In this document: piece by piece, positions 1 through 5,958 of the stretch
Layout of the letters: every line of letters starts with the position of its first letter
Position numbering within the stretch: the first letter of the stretch is position 1
Assembly: GCF_008642335.1 (NCBI RefSeq)
Contig: NZ_CP029191.1
Location: forward strand, 7,440,001-7,504,000
Length of the DNA stretch: 64,000 nt
Direction of reading: 5' to 3'
Source: Streptomyces venezuelae
GTDB lineage: Bacteria; Actinomycetota; Actinomycetes; Streptomycetales; Streptomycetaceae
The notes under the pieces: model-generated
Seen by the model: only the letters and a program-made list of their open reading frames with translations
Told to the model about the DNA's origin: nothing
Database searches by the model: none
Position numbers and translations under genes: made by a program

Positions 1-69
1 CCCGGCGGGGGAACCTGCCCGTCACTGGTCGCACGGCGCCGGGGCACTCCGATCATCCCGCAGCCCTGA
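1..69 (+). CDS. Possible 3' end of an upstream gene (partial)
   Basis: A frame open from the left edge ends with TGA at 67-69, just before the ribosome site of the next gene. Only 22 codons are visible and they match no family I know. It could equally be non-coding. Confidence 0.2.
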   Translation, partial: PGGGTCPSLVARRRGTPIIPQP

Positions 70-83
70 GAAGGGGGCAGATC

Positions 84-305
84 ATGCAGGACCAGTACGC
101 GTTCATGAAGCAGCACCCGCAGCCGACGAACCCCGTCGAGGCCCTGGCCCACACGCTGGCGGTCCTCGGGGAGCTGCCGGACGACAAGACCGTGGTGCAG
201 GCCACGTCGGGGGTGTACGGCAAGGGCGTGCGCACCGGTCTGACGATGGGCGACTTGCGCGAGATCGCGGGCATGCTGAAGCGCTGGGCGGGCAGCGATG
301 CCTGA
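84..305 (+). CDS. Hypothetical protein, 73 aa
   Basis: A small soluble protein with no family I recognise. The ATG follows a strong ribosome site (GAAGGGGGCAG, 69-79). The stop overlaps the start of the next gene by 8 bases, so the two are probably co-translated. The C-terminal half (GDLREIAGMLKRW) looks helical. Third positions are nearly all G or C, as expected for a real gene here. Confidence 0.7.
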   Translation: MQDQYAFMKQHPQPTNPVEALAHTLAVLGELPDDKTVVQATSGVYGKGVRTGLTMGDLREIAGMLKRWAGSDA

Positions 306-543
306 GTCCGTACCCGAGCCCTCCGCCTGGACGTTCACCGATGGCAGCGGCATCCGCCGCCAGGTCAAGGTGCACACCACCCGCGACGGCTGTGACGTCT
401 TCTTCGAGCCGCGTTTCGTGGGCGACCCGAAGCCGTGGTTCGACGCGGACCGCGCGCACGGCGACCCGTCCGCGTACTACGCCGACGCCGACTTGGTCAC
501 GCTGGGCATGCCGGTCACGTCGTGGTCCGGCTTCGGCGACTGA
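298..543 (+). CDS. Hypothetical protein, 81 aa
   Basis: Unknown function. Acidic and rich in aromatic residues in its second half (WFDADRAHGDPSAYYADAD). Its start lies inside the end of the preceding gene, which suggests translational coupling. No transmembrane segment or cysteine motif. Confidence 0.7.
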   Translation: MPESVPEPSAWTFTDGSGIRRQVKVHTTRDGCDVFFEPRFVGDPKPWFDADRAHGDPSAYYADADLVTLGMPVTSWSGFGD

Positions 544-560
544 CCGGCGAGAATGGCGTC

Positions 561-680
561 ATGACCGGCGACGAACTTCCCGAACCCGTGTACTGGTTCT
601 GCAACTCGTGCGGCGAGGAAGCCGATGAAGCGGGCGAGTGCTGCGACGACGGCGAGATCGAACCCGCCTACGACGACTGA
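561..680 (+). CDS. Small putative zinc-binding protein, 39 aa
   Basis: Very acidic mini-protein with a CxxC pair (CNSCGEE) and a later CC, which could hold one zinc ion. The same frame is open upstream to 435, but the ATG at 561 is the first start that does not overlap the previous gene deeply. A hairpin terminator follows directly. Short CxxC proteins recur throughout this window. Confidence 0.55.
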   Translation: MTGDELPEPVYWFCNSCGEEADEAGECCDDGEIEPAYDD

Positions 681-684
681 TCCC

Positions 685-720
685 GAGCCCCGGCCGGCCA
701 TCACGGCGCCGGGGCTCTTC
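685..720 (+). terminator. Hairpin terminator
   Basis: Perfect 9-bp stem GAGCCCCGG (685-693) with CCGGGGCTC (709-717), then TTCC. It closes the opening gene group before a regulatory gap. Confidence 0.6.
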
Positions 721-750
721 CGCGCCCGGAACCGATCGCTCCGATTCCCC

Positions 751-822
751 TTTTCGTATATACGAAAATCATGGCGGGCGACCTTGACGGACCATGATCC
801 CAGCGAGATTCTGTATATACGG
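751..822 (+). promoter_or_regulatory. Paired TATATAC operator-like palindromes with a possible promoter
   Basis: TTTTCGTATATACGAAAA (751-768) is a perfect 18-bp palindrome in GC-rich DNA. A related sequence, CTGTATATACGG, lies at 811-822, with centres about 57 bp apart. TTGACG (784-789) could be a -35 box; the -10 (GATTCT at 807-812) is weak. The arrangement before the gene at 848 suggests regulator binding. The promoter part is inference. Confidence 0.5.
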
Positions 823-847
823 AAAGTCGAGCTGGGAGGCAGGGGCC

Positions 848-1207
848 ATGAAGACCACCGTCGCCGAATACCTGGTCACCCGGGGTCTCCCGGCCACGTG
901 GTGCTACGCCTCCCCGTTCGGCCGCATCGCTGCCGAGACCTACCGCAGCACCTACCGCCGCGAGCCGCGCCACGCGTTCCGGCTCATCAACGGCCGCTTC
1001 CGCCGCGTGATGGCCTACCGCGCGAGTGAGCGTCACGTGCTCGACACCGCGTGGGAGATCTATCCGCGCTGCACCGACCCGTCTGCCGCCGTCCCGTCGC
1101 CGCGCCGCACCGTGGCGCGCATCGACCGCGTGCTGAACGACTACAGCGTCAGCGGCGACGCGATGCGGTGGCAGCCCGGCAACCAGCCGCTGACGCGGCA
1201 CCCGTGA
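848..1207 (+). CDS. Hypothetical protein, 119 aa, first gene after an operator-like region
   Basis: Basic protein (about 20 Arg), no known domain recognised. An ATG at 794 is in frame, but the one at 848 follows GGGAGGCAGGGG at good spacing and avoids translating the palindrome at 811-822, so 848 is chosen. The operator-like pair upstream suggests it is regulated separately from the genes before it. Confidence 0.65.
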   Translation: MKTTVAEYLVTRGLPATWCYASPFGRIAAETYRSTYRREPRHAFRLINGRFRRVMAYRASERHVLDTAWEIYPRCTDPSAAVPSPRRTVARIDRVLNDYSVSGDAMRWQPGNQPLTRHP

Positions 1208-1216
1208 GGGGGAGTC

Positions 1217-1435
1217 ATGTTCAACGTCTTCATCGACCACCCGGTGACGGGGGCGAACGTCGAGATCATCAGCCTGGAGAAGGCGTACGAGGCATCCGCC
1301 GTCGCCAACTTCTGCACCGACGCCGGATACCGCGTCGACGCCGACCTGTGGACCGAGACCGACCAGTACGCCATGGTCTCGCCCGCCCTGTACGAGCGCC
1401 TGAACCTGGCGCGGTTCGCGACGGTGCCCTCATGA
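1217..1435 (+). CDS. Hypothetical protein, 72 aa
   Basis: Unknown. Good ribosome site (GAGGGGGAGTC) just before the ATG. Mixed alpha/beta composition, no cysteine motif or membrane segment. Its stop overlaps the start of the next small membrane gene by 4 bases. Confidence 0.65.
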   Translation: MFNVFIDHPVTGANVEIISLEKAYEASAVANFCTDAGYRVDADLWTETDQYAMVSPALYERLNLARFATVPS

Positions 1436-1548
1436 TCCTCTCCATCATCGTCTGGGTCTGGGATCACTGGGTCCTGTACACGCTGCTCACCGCCGCGCTG
1501 GTCGCGGTGGCCGTGGCGGTCACTGCGTGGGAGGGGCGGGCGCGGTGA
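1432..1548 (+). CDS. Small single-pass membrane protein, 38 aa
   Basis: ATGA overlap with the gene before. A continuous hydrophobic stretch (LYTLLTAALVAVAVAVTAW) is followed by a basic tail, so one membrane-spanning helix with the C-terminus probably in the cytoplasm. Role unknown. Confidence 0.6.
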   Translation: MILSIIVWVWDHWVLYTLLTAALVAVAVAVTAWEGRAR

Positions 1549-1910
1549 TCCGCGAAACCTACAAGGGCCGGAAGATCAAGGTCGTCAAGGGCCGGGGCAG
1601 CGACTACGGATACACCCGCGTGACGCTGAACGGCACGGACCTGGGCAAGCACCTGGGTGACGAAGCCGCAGCGCTTCGCTGGATACGCAGCACCATCGAC
1701 CACGCTGACCAGATGGGGATGGGCAACGGCCGGTACGGCGCCGAATGGTACGAGCCCGGCACCTTCGAATTGAACGAGGTCGGGCACGTCGTTGCTTCCG
1801 GCGGCGTCTGCTCCTGCACCTACTGCGAGCGCAAGCCCTGGAACTCGTGCCAGAACATCACCGCTGGTGGCGTCTGCGTCTGCGATCACTGCATGAAGCA
1901 GCACCTCTGA
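1545..1910 (+). CDS. Hypothetical protein with C-terminal cysteine motifs, 121 aa
   Basis: Starts at GTG 1545, about nine bases after GGAGGGG; an upstream in-frame GTG at 1527 lies before that ribosome site. The N-terminal half is basic (KGRKIKVVKGRG). The C-terminus carries CSCTYC, a further Cys, and CVCDHC, arranged like a zinc-binding knuckle. Specific role unknown. Confidence 0.65.
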   Translation: MIRETYKGRKIKVVKGRGSDYGYTRVTLNGTDLGKHLGDEAAALRWIRSTIDHADQMGMGNGRYGAEWYEPGTFELNEVGHVVASGGVCSCTYCERKPWNSCQNITAGGVCVCDHCMKQHL

Positions 1911-1919
1911 CCCACCCCG

Positions 1920-1964
1920 CCCCGGTCCGGTCACCACGGACGTCGCTGCAAAGGCAGACCGGGG
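1920..1964 (+). terminator. Possible hairpin terminator
   Basis: CCCCGGTC (1920-1927) pairs with GACCGGGG (1957-1964) across a 29-base loop. No T tract, so termination is uncertain. Confidence 0.35.
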
Positions 1965-2004
1965 CCCTCGGCACCACCCCATCAACCCGCGAGGGGGAGT
2001 CATC

Positions 2005-2187
2005 ATGCCCGACAAGCCGCAGTTGCTGACCTGGAGCGAGGAAGTGGTCTATGGCGGGCCGGACGGGACATCCGCCGTGCTCTGCATCACGGAGACGGGC
2101 GAGAAGGCGGCGCTCCTGCTCCCGCCGGACGAACGGGTGGATCTTGCACTCATGCTCTCCCTCCCGGAGCAGTGCCCGCACGTCTGA
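2005..2187 (+). CDS. Hypothetical protein, 60 aa
   Basis: Unknown. Strong ribosome site (GAGGGGGAGT) before the ATG. Predicted mostly beta, no motif seen. It is the last gene before the first tRNA-like gene. Confidence 0.6.
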   Translation: MPDKPQLLTWSEEVVYGGPDGTSAVLCITETGEKAALLLPPDERVDLALMLSLPEQCPHV

Positions 2188-2255
2188 TCCGGCAAGCCCC
2201 GCCCGGGATATGCGGCCCGCGCTCCGCGCACCGACTCGCTTCCCGGGCGGGCCCT

Positions 2256-2331
2256 GCGCCCGTACCCCAACGGCAGAGGGACGGCCACTTAAAAGGCCAT
2301 TTCAGTGCGGGTTCGAATCCCGCCGGGCGCA
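2256..2331 (+). tRNA. tRNA-like gene with an 8-base anticodon loop, possibly Leu(UAA)
   Basis: Acceptor stem GCGCCCG (2256-2262) pairs perfectly with CGGGCGC (2324-2330), followed by A2331. The T-arm is canonical: GCGGG, TTCGAAT, CCCGC. The D-stem is only CCC/GGG. The anticodon arm is odd: GGCC (2283-2286) pairs with GGCC (2295-2298) around ACTTAAAA, 8 bases instead of 7. CTTAAAA resembles the loop of tRNA-Leu(UAA), but the variable region is short (8 bases), unlike a class II Leu tRNA. CCA is not encoded. Decoding is uncertain. Confidence 0.6.
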
Positions 2332-2367
2332 CTGCCACAGCCAACCCCCAGGAAGGGGGCGCCCGTC

Positions 2368-2721
2368 ATGGGCTACAACATGATCGCCGAGAATCCGCCC
2401 ACGGGCACCGCCGCGTACTTGTGGATCAGCGACGGAATGATGGACGACGCCCGTCAGGTCATGAGCCTGCTCGGCATGCTCACCGACGACGGGCCCCCCG
2501 ACTGGCCCGCACCGGGCACCGCCACCGGCATCGCGTACTGCGCCCTGCACGGCAAGAGCGGACACCTGGCCGGGCCCGACGGCATCACCGCCGCGCTGAA
2601 GCGGTGGTACGCCGCACCGGATCACGTCCGCGCGGACATCACCGATCAACTGGCCTGGTGGCCCGACTGGATCGCCTACCTCGAACGCGCGGCGGCCTGC
2701 GGCGGCTTCCGCGTCCGCTGA
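2368..2721 (+). CDS. Hypothetical protein, 117 aa
   Basis: Unknown. GGAAGGGGGC precedes the ATG, which lies shortly after the tRNA-like gene. The C-terminal half looks helical with clustered Trp (DQLAWWPDWIAYLERA). No catalytic motif recognised. A long hairpin follows the stop. Confidence 0.65.
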   Translation: MGYNMIAENPPTGTAAYLWISDGMMDDARQVMSLLGMLTDDGPPDWPAPGTATGIAYCALHGKSGHLAGPDGITAALKRWYAAPDHVRADITDQLAWWPDWIAYLERAAACGGFRVR

Positions 2722-2776
2722 CCCCTGAGCCCCCGCCCGGTTGCGTCGCCCCCGTCCGCCGGGCGGGTCCCCGGCA

Positions 2777-2812
2777 GCCGCCTCGCCACACCCCACCCCG
2801 TGGCGGGGCGGC
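2777..2812 (+). terminator. 13-bp hairpin
   Basis: GCCGCCTCGCCAC (2777-2789) pairs with GTGGCGGGGCGGC (2800-2812), with one G-U pair and a 10-base loop. No T tract; probably a terminator or processing hairpin. Confidence 0.5.
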
Positions 2813-2851
2813 TGTCACCCCACACCGATCACTGCCCCGGAAGGGGGCGTC

Positions 2852-3451
2852 ATGGACCTGTTCGGAAAGATCCACATAGCGAACGAGCATCTGGCCACTG
2901 CTGGACGCGAAGGGATCGTCTTCACGTCGCGGTACAAAAAGCCGATCACGGATGATGTCGTCGTCACTGCCTTCCACCCGACCACGGGGGACGGCCGCAG
3001 CTTCCTCATGACGCGGGCCGAAGTCGAAGAGCTGCATGGTGCGCTGGGCAAGTGGCTCGATACCGGATGGGCCGGGTTCGTGGACGGGGCGCCGGGGCCC
3101 GGCGAGGGCTACCCCGACTCCGGGCTCGGGACCGTCCAGGATGCACGCCCCGTACTGGACGAGCACGAGCGGCAGCGTGCGGAGCGGGCCGCGAACGACA
3201 GGCGCCTTGAGAAGAGCCGCAAGGCGCAGTATGCGCAGCACACGCGGGACGAACTGCTGGACGAGATACGCCTGCTGAAGTGGAACATGGACGCCGCGAA
3301 GAGGGACGAGCAGGCATGGCGCGACGCGGCAGCGCGCGACCGCGAGAGCTTCGAGCGGCAGATCAAAGCTCTGCGCCAGGCGATCAACGGCCGGAAGACC
3401 GTGCCGGTTGCCGATCTTGAAGCAGCGATCAAGGAAGCGCGCGGATCATAA
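2852..3451 (+). CDS. Hypothetical coiled-coil protein, 199 aa
   Basis: Strong ribosome site (GGAAGGGGGC) before ATG 2852. The N-terminal ~75 residues are mixed alpha/beta. From about residue 100 on the chain is highly charged (ERQRAERAANDRRLEKSRKA) and should form a long coiled coil, suggesting a multimer or scaffold role. No enzymatic motif. The gene ends just before the structured non-coding stretch. Confidence 0.7.
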   Translation: MDLFGKIHIANEHLATAGREGIVFTSRYKKPITDDVVVTAFHPTTGDGRSFLMTRAEVEELHGALGKWLDTGWAGFVDGAPGPGEGYPDSGLGTVQDARPVLDEHERQRAERAANDRRLEKSRKAQYAQHTRDELLDEIRLLKWNMDAAKRDEQAWRDAAARDRESFERQIKALRQAINGRKTVPVADLEAAIKEARGS

Positions 3452-3533
3452 CCACCCTCGTGATCCACATCCTGACGTGCGACGCCGTCGTCGGCGACGA
3501 CGTCGACTACTGCCCGCACCACTCCTGAAAGCT

Positions 3534-3778
3534 CCCCTGCCCCCGATCGGGTCCGGTTGCAGCCGGGCCGGGCAGGGACCCCGCGCGCTTGGCGGCAGCG
3601 CGGGGAGCAGGGACGCCCCGGAGGCTGCTAAGCCCCTCCGGGGCGTCCGCCACCACTAGCCCCCTGCCAGGGGACGCCCCGGCCTGCTGGACGCCGGGCG
3701 CTGGCAGGGACCCCGCGCTTCTGGTGGCGCGGGACAGGACGCCCCGGAGCGGAGTGGCTACCGCATCCCGGGGCGTCC
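3534..3778 (+). ncRNA. Array of strong hairpins in two tandem modules, no convincing gene
   Basis: Three types of hairpin occur in order, twice. (1) CCCTGCCC pairs with GGGCAGGG (start to ~3576), and CCCTGCCAG (3662-3670) with CTGGCAGGG (3701-3709). (2) CCCCGCGC (3579-3586) pairs with GCGCGGGG (3598-3605), and CCCGCGC (3712-3718) with GCGCGGG (3727-3733). (3) GGACGCCCCGGAG (3611-3623) pairs with CTCCGGGGCGTCC (3636-3648), and GGACGCCCCGG (3737-3747) with CCGGGGCGTCC (3768-3778). The second unit ends six bases before the tRNA-like gene. A structured RNA, tRNA leader or DNA-level site are all possible. Confidence 0.45.
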
Positions 3779-3783
3779 GCATA

Positions 3784-3868
3784 TCGCCCGTAGCTCAGTC
3801 AGGAAGAGCCTGCGTTCTCCCCTCCTTGCTCACGCGCAGAGACCCCGGTTCGAGTCCGGGCGGGCGAC
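3784..3868 (+). tRNA. tRNA-like gene with an enlarged anticodon loop
   Basis: Acceptor TCGCCCG (3784-3790) pairs with CGGGCGA (3861-3867). The D-arm GCTC/GAGC (3793-3796, 3806-3809) and T-arm CCCGG, TTCGAGT, CCGGG are canonical. The anticodon stem CTGCG (3810-3814) pairs with CGCAG (3835-3839), but the loop is 20 bases instead of 7. CTC occurs twice in the loop, and removing the 12 bases between the copies would leave TTCTCACG, close to a Glu(CTC) loop. It may be a pseudo-tRNA, an intron-like insertion or another structured RNA. CCA is not encoded. Confidence 0.5.
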
Positions 3869-3904
3869 CGATACGCATCACGACACGTCCCCACCGGGAC
3901 CCGT

Positions 3905-3932
3905 GGCGCCGCAAGCGGCGCCTTCTTTCTTT
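3905..3932 (+). terminator. Rho-independent terminator
   Basis: GGCGCCGC (3905-3912), a two-base loop, GCGGCGCC (3915-3922), then TTCTTTCTTT. A textbook terminator 37 bases after the tRNA-like gene, so the hairpin array and tRNA are probably one transcript. Confidence 0.8.
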
Positions 3933-3961
3933 CCGCAGTACCGCCCTGAAGGGGGCGCGCC

Positions 3962-4177
3962 ATGGCGACCATCGCCGACCTCGACATCACGACCGAAGAA
4001 CTTCAGCGCCGCATGGCCGAACTCACCGCTGAGGCCGAAGAGAAGGCCCGCCGCATCCGCGAGGGCGAGGCAGCCGAGATGCGGCACCTGCTGCACGACC
4101 CGGACCCCGACAGTGCGACCCCGGCCTTCCCGGACCTGCGCAAGGGGACTTCGAAGAGCAGGGGCGGTGCGCGGTGA
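3962..4177 (+). CDS. Hypothetical charged helical protein, 71 aa
   Basis: Highly charged and helical throughout (AELTAEAEEKARRIREGE), likely a coiled coil; basic tail KSRGGAR. Strong ribosome site GAAGGGGGC. Overlaps the next gene by 4 bases. Function unknown. Confidence 0.65.
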   Translation: MATIADLDITTEELQRRMAELTAEAEEKARRIREGEAAEMRHLLHDPDPDSATPAFPDLRKGTSKSRGGAR

Positions 4178-4533
4178 GCAGCTACGTGCGCATGTGCGCC
4201 GCGTGTCAGCGCGACTTCCTCGCCAACGTCTGGTTCGGCGACTTCTACTGCTCGAAATGCACGAAGAGGCAGCTCAATGCCTTTGACCCGCAACCTGGCG
4301 ACACCGTCAAGGAACTGCACCGGGCAACGGCGTACCAGTCGACGGACATCAACGGGCCCTACCGCGAGACGTGGGTGATCCTCGCCCGCGCCTGCCCCGA
4401 GGGCGAGCACGACTGCGATGCGCGGGATGAAGTCACGCTGCGGCAGCTCGGCTTCCCCGAGGGACCCGAGCATGTACGCACCGTCGGGCATCTCGATCCG
4501 GCGACGCTGCGCAAGAGCGCGAGGCCGCTGTGA
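4174..4533 (+). CDS. Hypothetical zinc-ribbon protein, 119 aa
   Basis: The N-terminus has CAACQRDF and, 14 residues on, CSKCTKR: two CxxC pairs that form a likely zinc ribbon. The rest is unassigned. GTG start overlaps the previous stop (GTGA); it overlaps the next gene the same way. Likely nucleic-acid or protein binding, by inference only. Confidence 0.65.
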   Translation: MSSYVRMCAACQRDFLANVWFGDFYCSKCTKRQLNAFDPQPGDTVKELHRATAYQSTDINGPYRETWVILARACPEGEHDCDARDEVTLRQLGFPEGPEHVRTVGHLDPATLRKSARPL

Positions 4534-4697
4534 CCCGCCGCGTCCAGCTCACGAAGAGCAAGGTCCGCGCTCGCAGGAAGCCCGCGCGGAGCGCCGACGA
4601 CACGGACGTCCAGGACCGCGCTGCCAGCGCCTCACGCAGGGCGCGGCGCGTCTCTGCGGGGGCGGCCGCGTGGCTGCGCAGGACGGGGGAGCGGTGA
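4530..4697 (+). CDS. Very basic small protein, 55 aa
   Basis: Arg/Lys-rich along its whole length (LTKSKVRARRKPARS and SASRRARRVS), so it probably binds nucleic acid. Starts at GTG inside the previous stop and ends inside the next start. No known family. Part of a run of coupled small genes. Confidence 0.5.
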   Translation: MTRRVQLTKSKVRARRKPARSADDTDVQDRAASASRRARRVSAGAAAWLRRTGER

Positions 4698-5098
4698 GCG
4701 ACGTCCCGGAGACCTACCTCGGGGCAGCCGTCCCGGACGACATCAAAAAGCAGTGGCGCCGCTGGGAAGGTGCCGAGTGGCGCAAGGCGCAGTACCGCGC
4801 CACCAACCGCCTGTACCCGCCGGACGAACGCTTCAACGTCCGCGCTCCCGAGGGCATGTGTGAGAGGCACTGGGACATGCGGATCGGCTACCGCAACATG
4901 CACTTCGACCCGGTCACGGGTGACCGGTGGCCCGGACATCCCGGCTCACTGTTCATCGTGATCGGGAGCGACCTGAACGCCGTCCGTGAAGAGCGGCGCT
5001 GCGAATGGGACGAGAAGGCCAGCGAACAGATGCAGCTGATCGAGCGCATCTGCCTGTCCGGCCGCTCGCCGCAGTGCACCCCCAGGGAGACGTCATGA
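4694..5098 (+). CDS. Hypothetical protein, 134 aa
   Basis: Unknown. GTG start after GGACGGGGGAGCG, overlapping the previous stop. Rich in Trp and Arg in the first half (IKKQWRRWEGAEWRKAQYR); three single cysteines without a CxxC pair. Overlaps the next gene by 4 bases. Confidence 0.65.
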   Translation: MSDVPETYLGAAVPDDIKKQWRRWEGAEWRKAQYRATNRLYPPDERFNVRAPEGMCERHWDMRIGYRNMHFDPVTGDRWPGHPGSLFIVIGSDLNAVREERRCEWDEKASEQMQLIERICLSGRSPQCTPRETS

Positions 5099-5247
5099 CG
5101 CGCGGACTGCTGTGCATCGCGCTGGGGCTGGCCGCCATGGCGGCGGTCGTCCTGCCCGGCAGTGACCTCACCTTCGCACGCCAGCTGCTGGGCATCGCCG
5201 CCTTCGCGGGCGTCCAGGCGGCAGCCGGCGCGCTGCTGATCCGATGA
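5095..5247 (+). CDS. Small membrane protein, 50 aa
   Basis: Two hydrophobic stretches (LLCIALGLAAMAAVVL and LLGIAAFAGVQAAAGALLI) separated by a short polar loop: a likely two-helix hairpin in the membrane. ATGA overlap with the preceding gene. Function unknown. Confidence 0.6.
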   Translation: MTRGLLCIALGLAAMAAVVLPGSDLTFARQLLGIAAFAGVQAAAGALLIR

Positions 5248-5261
5248 CGAGAGGAAGAGAC

Positions 5262-5594
5262 ATGAGCGAGAAGGAGCCGGAAGCCGTCGACGTGGACGAC
5301 TGTCTCGCGCTGCGCTTCGCGGAGCTGCGGAGCGCGAAGGAATCCGCTGCGAAGTGGAAGAAGTACGCGGACAGCCTGACAGATTCCCTGCTCGAAGAGC
5401 TGGGCTATGACCCGGACGACAACCGCCCGCCATCGCGGCTGGCACGCGACGCGGACGGCACGCCGCTCTTCGAGGTGGCCGTGACCTACCGCACGGACCT
5501 CGACCGCAAGGGCCTGGCCGCGAAGTACCCGGCGATCTTCGCTGAGTTCGAGACGAAGACGCCGGTCAAGACCATCAAGCCGCCGCAGGGGTGA
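5262..5594 (+). CDS. Hypothetical protein, 110 aa
   Basis: An ATG at 5244 is in frame, but AGAGGAAGAG sits between it and ATG 5262, so 5262 is preferred. Acidic N-terminus, a helical middle (SAKESAAKWKKYADSL) and a C-terminal segment KYPAIFAEFETKTPVKTIK. No family recognised with confidence. Confidence 0.65.
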   Translation: MSEKEPEAVDVDDCLALRFAELRSAKESAAKWKKYADSLTDSLLEELGYDPDDNRPPSRLARDADGTPLFEVAVTYRTDLDRKGLAAKYPAIFAEFETKTPVKTIKPPQG

Positions 5595-5604
5595 GTCAGC
5601 AGCC

Positions 5605-5898
5605 ATGACCGACACACAGCTGAACTGCTTCGACATGAACTGCTCCTTCACCGGCCCGCCGTTGCAGTACGCAGAGCACCTGTACAGCGAGCACACCGAG
5701 GACTCGCCAGGCGTGGACCGCTGGGACGTCGTCGAGCGCCTGCTCTGGTCAGGCGCCCGCGGCGCGGCCAGCGGGCAGAGCATCCCGGCTCCGGCGGTGC
5801 GCAACGACTGCGCGTTCTGCCACCGCGAGCGGTCGGCGAAGGACGACAACCACGCACCGGAGTGCCCCTACTGGGACTTCTTCGGTCCCGCCGATTAG
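5605..5898 (+). CDS. Hypothetical zinc-finger-like protein, 97 aa
   Basis: The N-terminus has two Cys four residues apart (CFDMNC) and two His five apart (HLYSEH), like a C2H2 finger. A second Cys cluster (CAFCHRE, then H and C in NHAPEC) lies near the C-terminus. Likely two metal sites. A terminator follows at once. Confidence 0.6.
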   Translation: MTDTQLNCFDMNCSFTGPPLQYAEHLYSEHTEDSPGVDRWDVVERLLWSGARGAASGQSIPAPAVRNDCAFCHRERSAKDDNHAPECPYWDFFGPAD

Positions 5899-5907
5899 AT
5901 CCCCGTC

Positions 5908-5941
5908 AGCCCCGCTGCCACACCGGCCGCGGGGCTTCTTC
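5908..5941 (+). terminator. Rho-independent terminator
   Basis: AGCCCCGC (5908-5915) pairs with GCGGGGCT (5929-5936), then TCTTC. It separates the small-gene run from the methyltransferase. Confidence 0.7.
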
Positions 5942-5958
5942 ATGCCCAGGAGGGCGCT

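Noticed and set aside
3460..3528. Small 22-codon frame just before the hairpin array
   Set aside because: No ribosome site and no family; kept only as part of the non-coding stretch.
3571..3780. Hairpin array considered as a CRISPR
   Set aside because: Only two copies, repeats are themselves hairpins at irregular spacing, and no cas genes are near.
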